NCBI GenBank assembly: GCA_031404455.1
Contig: JANNHP010000158.1
Coordinates: 1 to 50,728 of the forward strand
Direction of reading: 5' to 3'
DNA length: 50,728 nt
DNA from: JANNHP01 sp031404455
GTDB taxonomy: Bacteria; Planctomycetota; JAJSAM01; JAJVHW01
Positions 1 through 9,668 of the stretch are shown here, piece after piece. The first letter of the stretch is position 1. Every line of letters starts with the position of its first letter. The notes beneath the pieces are model-generated. The model made no database searches and was not told the DNA's origin. It saw only the letters and a list, made by a program, of their open reading frames with translations. The translations under genes and the position numbers were made by a program.

Positions 1-612
1 TGCGAGATCACGCAGCAGGCCGACATCGACTCCCTCGTCGCCGCGGTCGCCGCCAAGTGGGGCTCGCTCGACTTCGTCGTCCACTCGATCGCCTATGCGA
101 ACCCGGAGGAGCTGAAGCGCCCGTTCCGCGAGACGTCGAAGGAAGGGTTCCAGGTCGCCCTCGACGTCTCCGCGTACTCGCTCGTCCCCCTCGCGAAGGC
201 GTGCGCGCCGCTCATGAAGTCGGGAGGGTCGATCGTGGCGCTCTCGTACCTCGGCGGGGAGCGCGTCGTGCCGAACTACAACGTCATGGGCGTTGCGAAG
301 GCGGCCCTCGACTCGACGGTGCGCTACCTCGCCTACGACCTCGGCCCGCAGGGCATCCGCGTCAACTGCGTCTCGCCCGGCCCGGTGCGCACGATCAGCG
401 CGGCCGCGATCGCTGACTTCGGGAAAATGCTCGACCACGTGGAGAAGGTGTCGCCGCTGCGCCGTAACGTGACGGCTGAGGAGGTCGGCGACGTCTGCGC
501 GTTCATGGTCTCGGACATGGCGCGTGCGATCTCCGGGCAGCAGATCCACGTGGACTCGGGCTATTCGATCATGGGAGTGACGACGGTGGCCGACAGCGAC
601 GGCAAGGCTTGA
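1..612 (+). CDS. fabI: Enoyl-[acyl-carrier-protein] reductase (NADH), FabI, 5' end cut by window
   Basis: Catalyses the last reduction of each fatty-acid elongation cycle (trans-2-enoyl-ACP to acyl-ACP). The frame is open from base 1, so the N-terminal nucleotide-binding part lies outside the window; 203 residues are visible. The segment HSIAYAN is the FabI version of the SDR NNAG region, and the catalytic pair appears as YNVMGVAK, the Tyr-x6-Lys spacing that separates FabI from ordinary SDRs. RVNCVSPGPVRT and the C-terminal SGQQIHVDSGYSIMG are also typical. Other fab genes lie about 9 kb downstream, not adjacent. The stop TGA shares its A with the ATG of the following lipoprotein gene, so the two are probably co-transcribed. 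Confidence 0.95.
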   Translation, partial: CEITQQADIDSLVAAVAAKWGSLDFVVHSIAYANPEELKRPFRETSKEGFQVALDVSAYSLVPLAKACAPLMKSGGSIVALSYLGGERVVPNYNVMGVAKAALDSTVRYLAYDLGPQGIRVNCVSPGPVRTISAAAIADFGKMLDHVEKVSPLRRNVTAEEVGDVCAFMVSDMARAISGQQIHVDSGYSIMGVTTVADSDGKA

Positions 613-1715
613 TGCGGACCCGCCTGCGGGCGACCGCGCTGACTGCCGTGCTCACGCTCGCCGGCGCCATCGCCGGCTGCAAGGGCGACGGCTGGAAGCT
701 TCAGGACAGTTTCGACGGCCTGATCGGAAACATCGACGGACTGTTCGGCGGATCGAGCATGCCGGGGAAGTACCTGACCGCCATCCGCGACCTGCACGAG
801 AAGAAGAGCTGGACCTTCCTCCCCGACGCGGATGAACCGCTCCAGCGAACCTGCACTGCCGTGCGCGCCCTCGCGACGTGCGACTATGCATCGTGGGGCG
901 AGGCGGCCCTCGTGGTGGAGATCCTCTCGTCGATGGCCGACGAGCATCCCTCGTCCCTCGTGCGCTCCGAAGCCCTCGACACCCTGACGCGCATGGCCCC
1001 GTGGACGCTCGGAGCCGTGGTCCCGACGGACCGGCTCGTGACCGACGCCGAGATGATCGACGCGGTGAAGGTGCTGAAGTCGGCGATCGGCAAGGACGAC
1101 TCCGATCCGGCGCTGACCTTCCAGGTCGCGACGGCCGTCTCGGCGCTCTCGAGCTACAGGTTCGACCATGTCGAACCCGTCGCCGAGTCGGCCGACAACA
1201 AGGTCGCCGCGCGCGCTCACGCCACGAAGCTCAGCACCGCTCGCGGAGCGCTGCGATCCATCAACGGCCGCATGCTCGAGGGGATGCAGGGCGACGCGGG
1301 AGTCCGCGAGGCCCTCGACCGCGCCTACGTCTCGCTCAGCTCCGCCGTGATCCGGCTGACGCTGATGAAGGCTTCGCTCGGCGATCCGGTCGACACGACG
1401 CGGGTCGCGGCGCTGCGCGATCTCGGAACCCTCGCGCCGCAAGGCGGGGGACCGGTCCTCAGGACCGTGCTGCTCGGCGACCCGTTCGCCTCGGCGCGGC
1501 GCGAGGCGGCGAAGTCGCTCGCGGCCTACCCGATCGCGATCGCCGCGCCGGCGCTCATCGACGGTCTCGCCGACGAGATGACCGAGGTCCGCACCGCCGC
1601 GGCGCGTTCCCTCGGCACTCTCTCGGGCGAGAATTTCGGCGACGATCGCACCGCGTGGATCCGCTGGTGGAGCACGAAGCGGACGCCGCCCCTCGTCCCC
1701 GAGGTCGGCCGTTAG
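612..1715 (+). CDS. HEAT-repeat lipoprotein
   Basis: Predicted lipoprotein of 367 residues: the N-terminus is basic (MRTRLRATAL), followed by a hydrophobic stretch and a lipobox ending AIAGC, so Cys23 or thereabouts would be lipidated. The C-terminal third (about residues 270-350) has alpha-helical HEAT/PBS-type repeats, for example TTRVAALRDLGTLAPQ and SARREAAKSLAAYPIAIAAP, each with the Ala/Leu pattern of scaffold repeats. The start chosen is the ATG at 612, which overlaps the fabI stop by one base; a TTG directly before it is also in frame. The function is unknown; a periplasmic protein-binding scaffold is the most that can be inferred. Confidence 0.75.
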   Translation: MRTRLRATALTAVLTLAGAIAGCKGDGWKLQDSFDGLIGNIDGLFGGSSMPGKYLTAIRDLHEKKSWTFLPDADEPLQRTCTAVRALATCDYASWGEAALVVEILSSMADEHPSSLVRSEALDTLTRMAPWTLGAVVPTDRLVTDAEMIDAVKVLKSAIGKDDSDPALTFQVATAVSALSSYRFDHVEPVAESADNKVAARAHATKLSTARGALRSINGRMLEGMQGDAGVREALDRAYVSLSSAVIRLTLMKASLGDPVDTTRVAALRDLGTLAPQGGGPVLRTVLLGDPFASARREAAKSLAAYPIAIAAPALIDGLADEMTEVRTAAARSLGTLSGENFGDDRTAWIRWWSTKRTPPLVPEVGR

Positions 1716-1727
1716 CGGCGCCCGCGC

Positions 1728-2936
1728 TTGAGCGACGAGACGACTCCGACGCCGTCCGCCGGACGGCGGTGGGTGCAGTGGCTGATCCGCCTCGTCGGGA
1801 TCGCGCTGATCTACCTCGTCGTCACGAACGTGGACTGGCGCGATTCGGTCGTCCGCGCCGACCTGACGAAGTTGCGCGGCGAGATCGTCGGCGAGGTGCC
1901 GCGCAAGTGGGACGACGCGAGCCGCGTCCGGTTCCGCGAGCTCGCGGGCGAGGAGAAGGACTACGCCGCGGCCGATCTCCACGCCGATCAGGCCACCGGC
2001 GTGCCCGAGGTCAACGAGGGCATCGTCCGCATCGTCAAGCGCAGCGACTGGGGAGTGCTCCTCGCCGGCGTGCTCGCGTTCGGGCTCATCACGCAGATCG
2101 GGGTCCTCAGGTGGTGGCTGCTCCTGCGCGCGCAGGACATCCGTGTTCCGTACGGGACCGCCTGCCGGCTGACGTTCATCGGCTTCTTCTTCAACAACGT
2201 CGTGCCGGGGCCGACGGGCGGCGACCTCGTGAAGGCGGTGTACATCGCGCGGCACTCCGACAAGCGGGCGCCCGCGATCGTGACGGTCATCGTGGACCGG
2301 GTCGTGGGGATCATCGCGCTCGCGCTCCTCGCGGCGTTCGTACTCGTCTTCAAGCTCGACGACCCGCGCTACCGCGAGCTCGCGGCCTTCATCGGCATCT
2401 TCCTCGGCGGGATCGCGGTCGCGGCGATGCTCTTCTTCAGCCGGAGGATCCGCCGCCTGCTCCGGATCGAGGGACTCTCCGGCAAGCTGCCCGGCGGCGG
2501 GATCATCCGCAAGGCCGACGAGGCCATCCTGCGCTGGCGCGACCACAAGGGCGCCGTCGGCGTGGCGCTGCTCCTCTCCTTCGCCAACCAGATCTGCATC
2601 CAGGGGCTCATGGTGCTCTTCGCCTCGGCGCTGCACGTCACGACCTCGACGGGCGACGCCCTGCCCTGGACGGCGTACATGGTGGTGCTGCCCGTGGCGT
2701 TCATCGTCTCGGCGCTCCCGATGCTGCCCGGCGGATGGGGCATCCGGGAGGCCGCGTTCGCGGTCTGCTTCCACTACGTCGACGTGGACCGCAACCCGGC
2801 CATCGCGCTGTCCGTCGTCAACGGCATGACCATGCTCTTCTGGAGCCTCGTCGGAGGGGTCTACTTCCTCATCGACCGGGGTTCGAAGGACAGCGGCGCA
2901 CCGACCGCGACCGGGAATTCCGAAGCGCCGCGTTAG
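1728..2936 (+). CDS. Flippase-like integral membrane protein (LPG synthase TM / UPF0104 family)
   Basis: 402-residue polytopic membrane protein. The segment FIGFFFNNVVPGPTGGDLVKAVYIAR, followed by a DRVVGI motif, is the hallmark of the lysylphosphatidylglycerol-synthase TM region / AglD-like family; here it stands alone without the catalytic LPG-synthase domain. Such stand-alone members are thought to move lipid-linked substrates or act with glycosyltransferases, but the substrate cannot be read from sequence. At least seven hydrophobic segments are visible, including LIRLVGIALIYLVVT near the N-terminus and AYMVVLPVAFIVSALPMLPGGWG near residue 320. There is an extra soluble stretch at about residues 45-95 between the first two helices. 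The start is TTG at 1728, 12 bases after the preceding stop. Confidence 0.85.
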   Translation: MSDETTPTPSAGRRWVQWLIRLVGIALIYLVVTNVDWRDSVVRADLTKLRGEIVGEVPRKWDDASRVRFRELAGEEKDYAAADLHADQATGVPEVNEGIVRIVKRSDWGVLLAGVLAFGLITQIGVLRWWLLLRAQDIRVPYGTACRLTFIGFFFNNVVPGPTGGDLVKAVYIARHSDKRAPAIVTVIVDRVVGIIALALLAAFVLVFKLDDPRYRELAAFIGIFLGGIAVAAMLFFSRRIRRLLRIEGLSGKLPGGGIIRKADEAILRWRDHKGAVGVALLLSFANQICIQGLMVLFASALHVTTSTGDALPWTAYMVVLPVAFIVSALPMLPGGWGIREAAFAVCFHYVDVDRNPAIALSVVNGMTMLFWSLVGGVYFLIDRGSKDSGAPTATGNSEAPR

Positions 2937-3004
2937 TCGCCTGTTAGTGTGCCTCGCGGTCGGGTCCTGTCCCCCTCAGGGCCTAAGATCACGTGCTGCA
3001 CGGA

Positions 3005-3023
3005 GCGAAATCGTCGATTTCGC
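3005..3023 (+). other. Hairpin in the leader of the PfkB gene
   Basis: GCGAAATC and GATTTCGC form a perfect 8-bp stem around a GTC loop, 32 bases before the ATG of the PfkB-family gene. There is no U-tract, so it is not a standard intrinsic terminator. It could mark the end of the flippase transcript or shape the 5' leader; the sequence does not decide. Confidence 0.35.
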
Positions 3024-3054
3024 GAATCCCGATGTCACCTCGGAGGCCTCAGGC

Positions 3055-3993
3055 ATGTCCTTGTTTGTAGTGGGCACCATTGCATACGACAGCATCGAGA
3101 CCCCGCACGGTCGCGTCACCGACGAGATCGGCGGGAGCGCGACCTTCTTCGCGCTCGCGGCCTCGCGTTTCGCCGAAGTGCGCATCTGCGGCGTGGTGGG
3201 GGAGGACTTCCCCATCGCGAGGCTCGAGACGCTCTTCAAGGGCCGCGCCGTCGACTTCGCCGGAGTCGATCTGGTCAAGGGCGGACGCACGTTCCGGTGG
3301 TCGGGGCGCTACGAGGGCGACCTCAACGCCGCCCAGACTCTCGAGACCCAGCTCAACGTGCTGGCGACCTTCCAGCCGAAGCTCCCCGCCGGCTACGCGG
3401 CGACACCCTTCGTGTTCCTCGCGAACACAGCGCCCGCCGTGCAACTCGACGTGCTCCGGCAGGTGCAGGCGGGTGGCGCCTCCCCCGGCGGAAACCAGGG
3501 CGCAACCCGTCCGTTCGTCGTCTGCGACACGATGAACTTCTGGATCGACACGCAGAAAGACGGCCTCCTCGAGGTCCTGCGCCGGGTCGACGGTCTGATC
3601 CTGAACGACGGCGAGGCGCGTCAGCTCACGGGCGAGCGCAACCTCATCAAGGCCGGCGCCAAGGTGCTCGAGCTCGGCCCGAAGGTCGTGATCGTGAAGA
3701 AGGGCGAGCACGGGGCGTTCCTGTTCTCGACGTACCTCTTCCACGCGCTGCCGGCCTATCCGGTCTCCGAGGTCGTCGATCCGACAGGAGCCGGCGACTC
3801 GTTCGCGGGCGGCGTCATGGGGTATCTCGCGCGGTCGGGGCGTGTGTCGCACGCGAGCCTGAAGCGCGGACTCGTCTACGGGACCGTGGCGGCGTCGTTC
3901 ACCGTGAGCGACTTCGGCACGCGCGGCCTCGCGGCGGCGACCCGAGACGACATGGAGCTGAGGCTGCAGGAGTTCCAGCACTTCGTTTCGTGA
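3055..3993 (+). CDS. PfkB-family carbohydrate/nucleoside kinase
   Basis: 312-residue ribokinase-fold kinase, transferring phosphate from ATP to a sugar or nucleoside hydroxyl. The N-terminal GGSATFFALAASRF is the first PfkB signature (substrate-side GG). The C-terminal DPTGAGDSFAGGVMGYLA is the second signature with the catalytic base Asp in GAGD. Internal NDGEARQLTG and VIVKKGEHGAFLF are the usual nucleotide-site segments. The start at 3055 is preceded by GGAGG about 9 bases upstream and gives the normal beginning MSLFVVGTIAYDSIETP; an earlier GTG in the same frame (2947) would add a non-family leader. The substrate is not predictable; adenosine-kinase-like proteins of this type are common in planctomycetes. 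Confidence 0.9.
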   Translation: MSLFVVGTIAYDSIETPHGRVTDEIGGSATFFALAASRFAEVRICGVVGEDFPIARLETLFKGRAVDFAGVDLVKGGRTFRWSGRYEGDLNAAQTLETQLNVLATFQPKLPAGYAATPFVFLANTAPAVQLDVLRQVQAGGASPGGNQGATRPFVVCDTMNFWIDTQKDGLLEVLRRVDGLILNDGEARQLTGERNLIKAGAKVLELGPKVVIVKKGEHGAFLFSTYLFHALPAYPVSEVVDPTGAGDSFAGGVMGYLARSGRVSHASLKRGLVYGTVAASFTVSDFGTRGLAAATRDDMELRLQEFQHFVS

Positions 3994-4046
3994 CGGCGAG
4001 GCGCCGTCGCGAGGCGAAACAGACTCGAGAACGGAGGGTCGAGACG

Positions 4047-4640
4047 GTGAGGGTGTTCGCAGCGGTCGAACTGCCGGAGGAGGTGCGCGCGCGGGTGTCC
4101 GCGGCGTCGCGCGAACTCCTGGCGGGCGTTCTCGCGGCGAAGTCCGTGGCCGAGGAGAACCTCCACGTCACGGTGCGCTTCGTCGGCGAGGTGGCGGAGA
4201 CCGCGGTCGGGCCGCTGCTCGACGCGGTGCGCGAGGCCGGCGCCACGGTCCCGCGGACCACGGCCGAGGCGCGAGGCTTCGGGGCGTTCCCGGACGCGCG
4301 GCGTCCGAGGGTCGTCTGGGCCGGGATCGACGATCCGCGCGGCGCGCTCGCGGCGGTGGAGGCGGCAATCTCGGAGAGGCTCGGGGTCCTCGGACACGCA
4401 CGGGAGGACCGTCCGTACTCGGCGCACGTGACGGTTGCACGGATGAGAGTGGGCGTGCGGGTCGGACAGGGAGCGCGCGACCTCGGAGCCCTGCGCAGCC
4501 GGATCAAGGCCGCGGAGCGGGATCCGCCGGTGTTCGGCGCGGTCCCCCTCACGTCGGTCACGGTGTTCAAGAGCGAATTGGGGAGGGACGGCTCGCGCTA
4601 CACGGCGCTCGCACGGTTCCCTCTGGATCAACCCCGGTAG
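4047..4640 (+). CDS. thpR: RNA 2',3'-cyclic phosphodiesterase (2'-5' RNA ligase family)
   Basis: 197-residue 2H phosphoesterase. The two catalytic HxTx motifs are visible: HVTV at residues 40-43 and HVTV at 127-130. The N-terminal RVFAAVELPEEVR and the internal RFVGEV are typical of ThpR/LigT, which hydrolyses 2',3'-cyclic phosphate RNA ends and ligates 2'-5' bonds in vitro. The start is GTG at 4047 with GGAGGG about 9 bases before it; the long upstream extension of the same frame is the shadow of the PfkB gene. It lies 35 bases before recA, the same neighbourhood in which thpR/ligT is often found (cinA-thpR-recA) in other bacteria. Confidence 0.9.
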   Translation: MRVFAAVELPEEVRARVSAASRELLAGVLAAKSVAEENLHVTVRFVGEVAETAVGPLLDAVREAGATVPRTTAEARGFGAFPDARRPRVVWAGIDDPRGALAAVEAAISERLGVLGHAREDRPYSAHVTVARMRVGVRVGQGARDLGALRSRIKAAERDPPVFGAVPLTSVTVFKSELGRDGSRYTALARFPLDQPR

Positions 4641-4675
4641 CACGGCGGCGCGACCGCCGCGAAGGAGCGAGACCG

Positions 4676-5812
<1,137 letters not shown>

Positions 5813-5837
5813 GTCTGAACGGCACGTCATAGCTCGT

Positions 5838-5894
5838 GGAGAGCGGTTCACAATCCCGTGAACTGCTCTCCGATCGGCGGTACCCCGCGCCGAT
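5838..5894 (+). terminator. Two hairpins after recA, probable terminator region
   Basis: GGAGAGCGGTTCAC (5838-5851) pairs with GTGAACTGCTCTCC (5858-5871) around AATCCC: a 14-bp stem with one G-U pair. It is followed at once by a second stem, ATCGGCG (5873-5879) with CGCCGAT (5888-5894). There is no T-run, as is usual in very GC-rich genomes. The position, 25 bases after the recA stop and just before the next gene, fits termination or 3'-end protection. Confidence 0.55.
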
Positions 5895-5905
5895 AAGGAA
5901 AGAGC

Positions 5906-6310
5906 ATGACGCCGAAGCGCCCGTCATCCCATGCCGCGTCCGCGGTGTCGGCGTTGGCGCTCGCAGCTTCGCTCCTCGCGGGATGCGCGAGTTCCGACGG
6001 ACGGAAGTCCGGGTCCGGGTACTCGCCGGGACTCATGGTCGCGTCTCCAGGATGGCTGAACGGGGTCCTCGCCCCGCCCGAGTCCGGGACGACAGCATCC
6101 TGCGCGTCCCGGTACTGCTCGAATCCCGCGCTCCGGCCGAACGAGACCTGGCTCGGTACGATCGGCCTGCGACAGAGGTTGTCGGACCCGTGCGAGGTCG
6201 GGGTGGGCGTCGCCCTGCCGAACCTGTTCCCGAGCGACAACCAGTCGATCGTGGCTGCGGAGCGGGCCCGCGACATCGGCGTCGGCGTCTGGCTGAAGTT
6301 CGACTTCTAG
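5906..6310 (+). CDS. Small lipoprotein ending in a beta-barrel-like strand
   Basis: 134 residues with no family I recognise. A basic start and hydrophobic core lead to the lipobox SLLAGC, so it should be lipid-anchored after cleavage before Cys26. The mature part has three further cysteines (CASRYC and DPC) that could form disulfides. It ends in GVGVWLKFDF: alternating hydrophobic residues with a terminal Phe, the signature of an outer-membrane beta strand. AAGGAAAG lies just upstream of the ATG. It sits alone between recA and alaS with hairpins on both sides, which suggests an independent transcript. Confidence 0.6.
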   Translation: MTPKRPSSHAASAVSALALAASLLAGCASSDGRKSGSGYSPGLMVASPGWLNGVLAPPESGTTASCASRYCSNPALRPNETWLGTIGLRQRLSDPCEVGVGVALPNLFPSDNQSIVAAERARDIGVGVWLKFDF

Positions 6311-6362
6311 CGGCGCGTCGTGGGCCGCTCGCGACGTTCGATTCGGTGGCGACGACGCGCCG
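6311..6362 (+). other. Inverted repeat after the small lipoprotein gene
   Basis: CGGCGCGTCGT (6311-6321) and ACGACGCGCCG (6352-6362) are perfect 11-bp complements separated by 30 bases, beginning directly after the stop codon. This is a plausible factor-independent or 3'-end structure; no T-run follows. The remaining 126 bases before alaS show no recognisable gene or T-box motif. Confidence 0.4.
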
Positions 6363-6488
6363 CATGTCGCGGGACGTGTTCAGCGCCCTGCCGTCACCGT
6401 CGCCGCGTACCTCCGTCTCCCGGTGCCTTCTAGGTCCCACGCGCGGCCGGGCGTCACAATCCCGCGCTTCCCGGAGCGAGGCACGACG

Positions 6489-9230
6489 ATGACGACGCGC
6501 ATGACCCCCGACCAGGTCCGAGAAAGCTACCTCTCGTTCTTCGAGTCGAAGGGGCACACGCGCGTCGCCTCGGCCCCGCTCGTGCCCGAGAACGACCCGT
6601 CGCTGCTGTTCACCGGCGCGGGGATGAACCAGTTCAAGGACGAGTTCCTCGGCAAGGGACGGCGCGGTCTCCGCCGCGCGACGAGCTCGCAGAAGTGCCT
6701 GCGCACCGGCGATCTCGACAACGTGGGCCGCACGGCGGCGCACCAGTCGTTCTTCGAGATGCTCGGGAACTTCAGCTTCGGCGACTACTTCAAGAAGGAC
6801 GCGATCGCCTGGCAGTGGGAGTTCCTGACGAAGGTCGTCGGCATCCCGGGCGAGAAGCTCTCGATCAGCGTCTACACGGATGACGACGAGGCCTACGGCA
6901 TCTGGCTGAACGACATCAAGATCCCCGCCGCCCGGATCTACCGGCTCGGCCCGAAGTCCAACTTCTGGCCCGCGAATGCTCCCGCCGACGGACCGAACGG
7001 TCCGTGCGGGCCGTGCTCGGAGCTCTTCTACGACTACGAGCAGCGACTCTTCCCTTGCAACGTGGAGGGTTGCGGCCCCGCGTGCGACTGCGGGCGGTTC
7101 ATCGAGGTGGGCAACATCGTGTTCACGCAGTTCGACCGTCGAGACGGCGGCGAACTGGTTCCGCTCAGCCAGAAGAACATCGACACGGGCATGGGCTTCG
7201 AGCGGATCGTCGCGGTGCACGAAGGCGTCTACAAGACGCTCGAGACGTCGCTCTTCCGCCCGCTGGTCGATGCCGTCGCGCGCGCCTCGGGGCGGCCCGG
7301 CTACTCGCCGGAGGGCGAAGACGGCGTCCGGCAGCGGCGCATCGCCGACCACGTGCGCGCGGCGTGCCTCCTCGCCTCCGACGGCGTGCGTCCCGGCAAC
7401 GAGGGACGCGGTTACGTGATGCGCCGCATCGTCCGCCGCGCGATCCGCGACGGGTCGATGCTCGGAATCGAGCGTCCCTTTCTCGCGGAGCTCGCGTCGG
7501 TCGTCGGCGAGGTGATGGGCGGCGGCTACCCGGAACTCCGCGACGGCGCGGACGGGATCGCGGGAGTCCTCGCGGCCGAGGAGGGACAGTTCCGACGAAC
7601 GTTCGCGAACGGGATGCGGCGCTTGCAAGGGGCGGTTGAGGACTTTGTCGGAGCCTCTGCGCTCAAGGGGTCCTTTGCCACCGACAGCCATGGCGTGCCG
7701 AAGGCCGTCGGTGATCGTCTGTTTCCGGGAGACATCGTTTTCCAACTCCATGACACCTACGGCTTCCCTCTGGACATGACCGCCGAGATCCTGGCCGAGC
7801 AGGGCATCACGTTCGACCGTGCGCGATTCGACGCGTGCATGGCGGAGCAGCAGGACCGCTCGCGCGGCGCGGCCAAGATGACGACCGACATCTTCGACCG
7901 CGGTCCGCTCGGGAAGCTCGCCGAGTCGGGCGTAGCGCCGACGGAGTTCCTCGGTTACGGCGATCCGCAGGGCGCCACGCGCGAGATCCGGCGGGGCACG
8001 CACGCGGCCGCGAAGCTGGTCGGCGTGATCCTCCGCGAGGAACTCCATCGCGAGGTCCGTCCCGGCGAGGAGGCCGCGATCATCTTCGACCGCACGCCGT
8101 TCTACGCGGAGTCGGGCGGTCAGATCGGCGACACGGGCGAGTTCGTGTTCGCTTCGGGCGTGTTCAAGGTGACGGACTGCAAGGCGAAGGGCGGCTACAC
8201 GCTCCACTTCGGCCGTTACGAGGGCGCGGCGCCCGCGAAGTCCGGCGACGCCGCCGAGTGCCGCGTCGACGCGGAACGCCGCGACGCGATCCGCCGGAAC
8301 CACACCGGGACGCACCTCCTCCACAAGGCGTTGAAGGACGTCCTCGGCGAGAAGGTCCACCAGCAGGGCTCGCTCGTCGCGCCCGACCGGCTGCGCTTCG
8401 ACTTCACGTTCGAGCGGGCGCTGACGACGGACGAGATCCGCGCGATCGAGGACGCCGTCAACTCGGAGATCCTCCGCAACGAGCCGCTCGACACGCGCGT
8501 CCTGCCCGTCGAGGAGGCGAAGAAGTCCGGCGCCGTTGCGCTCTTCGGCGAGAAGTACCCGGACCCGGTCCGAGTCGTCGCGGTGGGCACGTTCAGCAAG
8601 GAGCTCTGTGGCGGTACGCACTGCCGCGCGGCGGGCGACATCGGATCGCTGCGGATCACCGCCGAGGGCTCGATCGCGTCGGGGATCCGCCGGGTGGAAG
8701 CGGTGACCGGCGCGGCCGCCGTCCGCCACATGCAGGAGGACCGCGACGTGCTGACCGGCCTCTCCCGCAAGCTCGGGGCGCCGGTCGCCGAGATCGAGGC
8801 CCGTTTCGACAAGCTCCAGAAGGAGATCCGCGAGCTGAAGAAGCGCCCCGCGGCGTCGACGGCCGCGGCGGCGCAGGCGTTCGACGCGGCGACGGGCGAG
8901 GCGATCGAGTCCGCGGGCGTGAAGGCGTACGTCCACCTCGTGGACCGTCCCCGCGAGGAGATGAGTGCCGCCGCCGAGACGCTGGCGAAGAGCCCCGGCG
9001 ACGCGGTCGTGGCTCTCATCGTGACGACCGAGGGCGGCAAGGTGACGGCGATCGTTGCGGGCAATCCCGCCGCGGTCGCGCGCGGGTTCGACGCCGCGGC
9101 GTTCCTGAAGGCGGCGGGCGGACGCGGCGGCGGCAAGAAGCACATGGCGCAGGGGACGTTCCCCGGTACCCCAACGGGCGAGGCGCTCCGGACGGGCGCG
9201 CAGTCGGCGCTCGGTGCGTTCGCCCACTGA
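6489..9230 (+). CDS. alaS: Alanine--tRNA ligase
   Basis: 913 residues, the usual AlaRS length. The class II catalytic domain begins with SFFESKGHTRVASAPLVP and has the motif 2 region FEMLGNFSFGDYFK. The editing domain carries the zinc ligands in NHTGTHLLH (HxxxH) and CGGTHC (Cys...CxxxH). The C-terminal C-Ala/DHHA1 domain has the glycine-rich end GGRGGGKKHMAQG. In the catalytic domain, after GPCGPCSELFYDYE, a cysteine-rich insert (PCNVEGCGPACDCGRF) replaces the form seen in E. coli; this known variant may bind an extra zinc. The start at 6489 gives the family N-terminus and has GGAG about 12 bases upstream; a GTG at 6423 would add 22 atypical residues. Confidence 0.97.
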   Translation: MTTRMTPDQVRESYLSFFESKGHTRVASAPLVPENDPSLLFTGAGMNQFKDEFLGKGRRGLRRATSSQKCLRTGDLDNVGRTAAHQSFFEMLGNFSFGDYFKKDAIAWQWEFLTKVVGIPGEKLSISVYTDDDEAYGIWLNDIKIPAARIYRLGPKSNFWPANAPADGPNGPCGPCSELFYDYEQRLFPCNVEGCGPACDCGRFIEVGNIVFTQFDRRDGGELVPLSQKNIDTGMGFERIVAVHEGVYKTLETSLFRPLVDAVARASGRPGYSPEGEDGVRQRRIADHVRAACLLASDGVRPGNEGRGYVMRRIVRRAIRDGSMLGIERPFLAELASVVGEVMGGGYPELRDGADGIAGVLAAEEGQFRRTFANGMRRLQGAVEDFVGASALKGSFATDSHGVPKAVGDRLFPGDIVFQLHDTYGFPLDMTAEILAEQGITFDRARFDACMAEQQDRSRGAAKMTTDIFDRGPLGKLAESGVAPTEFLGYGDPQGATREIRRGTHAAAKLVGVILREELHREVRPGEEAAIIFDRTPFYAESGGQIGDTGEFVFASGVFKVTDCKAKGGYTLHFGRYEGAAPAKSGDAAECRVDAERRDAIRRNHTGTHLLHKALKDVLGEKVHQQGSLVAPDRLRFDFTFERALTTDEIRAIEDAVNSEILRNEPLDTRVLPVEEAKKSGAVALFGEKYPDPVRVVAVGTFSKELCGGTHCRAAGDIGSLRITAEGSIASGIRRVEAVTGAAAVRHMQEDRDVLTGLSRKLGAPVAEIEARFDKLQKEIRELKKRPAASTAAAAQAFDAATGEAIESAGVKAYVHLVDRPREEMSAAAETLAKSPGDAVVALIVTTEGGKVTAIVAGNPAAVARGFDAAAFLKAAGGRGGGKKHMAQGTFPGTPTGEALRTGAQSALGAFAH

Positions 9231-9246
9231 CGTTCGTGGTCCGTTC

Positions 9247-9349
9247 GGGCGAGCCGTGCGGTTCGAGCGCAAGCCCGGCCAAGGGGATAGACCCCTTCAG
9301 GGGTCATCCCCGCAGGTCGGGCGCCGCGATCGGACCGCACGGTTCGCCC
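9247..9349 (+). other. 103-nt near-perfect hairpin between alaS and rpmF
   Basis: The outer arms GGGCGAGCCGTGCGGTTCG (9247-9265) and CGGACCGCACGGTTCGCCC (9331-9349) pair over all 19 positions with two G-U wobbles. Pairing continues inward: CGC 9268-9270 with GCG 9326-9328, and GCCCGGCC 9273-9280 with GGTCGGGC 9315-9322 (one G-U). Then GGGGAT 9283-9288 pairs with ATCCCC 9306-9311, and GACCCC 9290-9295 with GGGGTC 9300-9305, closed by the tetraloop TTCA. Only short internal loops interrupt it. It starts 17 bases after the alaS stop and ends 109 bases before rpmF. It may be a terminator, an attenuator, a small structured RNA or a REP/MITE-like element; the sequence alone does not separate these. 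Confidence 0.7.
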
Positions 9350-9458
9350 TGCGCCCCTCTGAAAGACGGGACGCCGAACGCAGGGCCGTTACCATCCGCC
9401 GCTTGACTCGGGCGGTCCGCGCGAAACCCGCGACGGACGGCTCCCCTCGGAGGAAATC

Positions 9459-9662
9459 ATGGGCGTTCCGAAGTACAAGCCATCCAAGTCGCGTCAGCGC
9501 CTGCGCCGCACGCACGATTCGCTGACGCCCCCGGGCATCATCAAGTGCCAGAACTGCGGGCTCGCGACGAAGCCGCACTCCATGTGCCCGAGCTGCGGGC
9601 ACTATCGCGTCCGCAAGGGCGGCACGACTCGCGTCGTCATCCATCCGGGCGGCGAGGGCTAG
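9459..9662 (+). CDS. rpmF: 50S ribosomal protein bL32
   Basis: 67 residues. The N-terminal MGVPKYKPSKSRQRLRRTHD is the standard bL32 start (normally MAVPKRKxSKSRxxxRRxH). The zinc ribbon is intact with two CxxC pairs, CQNC and CPSC. GGAGG lies about 7 bases before the ATG. It heads the usual rpmF-plsX-fab gene order and is followed by plsX after six bases, so it is very likely the first gene of that operon. Confidence 0.96.
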   Translation: MGVPKYKPSKSRQRLRRTHDSLTPPGIIKCQNCGLATKPHSMCPSCGHYRVRKGGTTRVVIHPGGEG

Positions 9663-9668
9663 CGTCCC

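Noticed and set aside
2947..3054. Longer N-terminus for the PfkB kinase
   Set aside because: The added 36 residues do not resemble the family, while the ATG at 3055 has a ribosome-binding site and gives the canonical start.
6311..6488. T-box riboswitch before alaS
   Set aside because: No T-box core sequence or specifier-like structure is visible; only an 11-bp inverted repeat directly after the previous gene.
6033..9272. 1079-residue open frame on the minus strand across alaS
   Set aside because: Its composition is Arg/Ala/Glu-rich low complexity with no domain, and it is fully antisense to a certain alaS. It is a product of high GC third positions.
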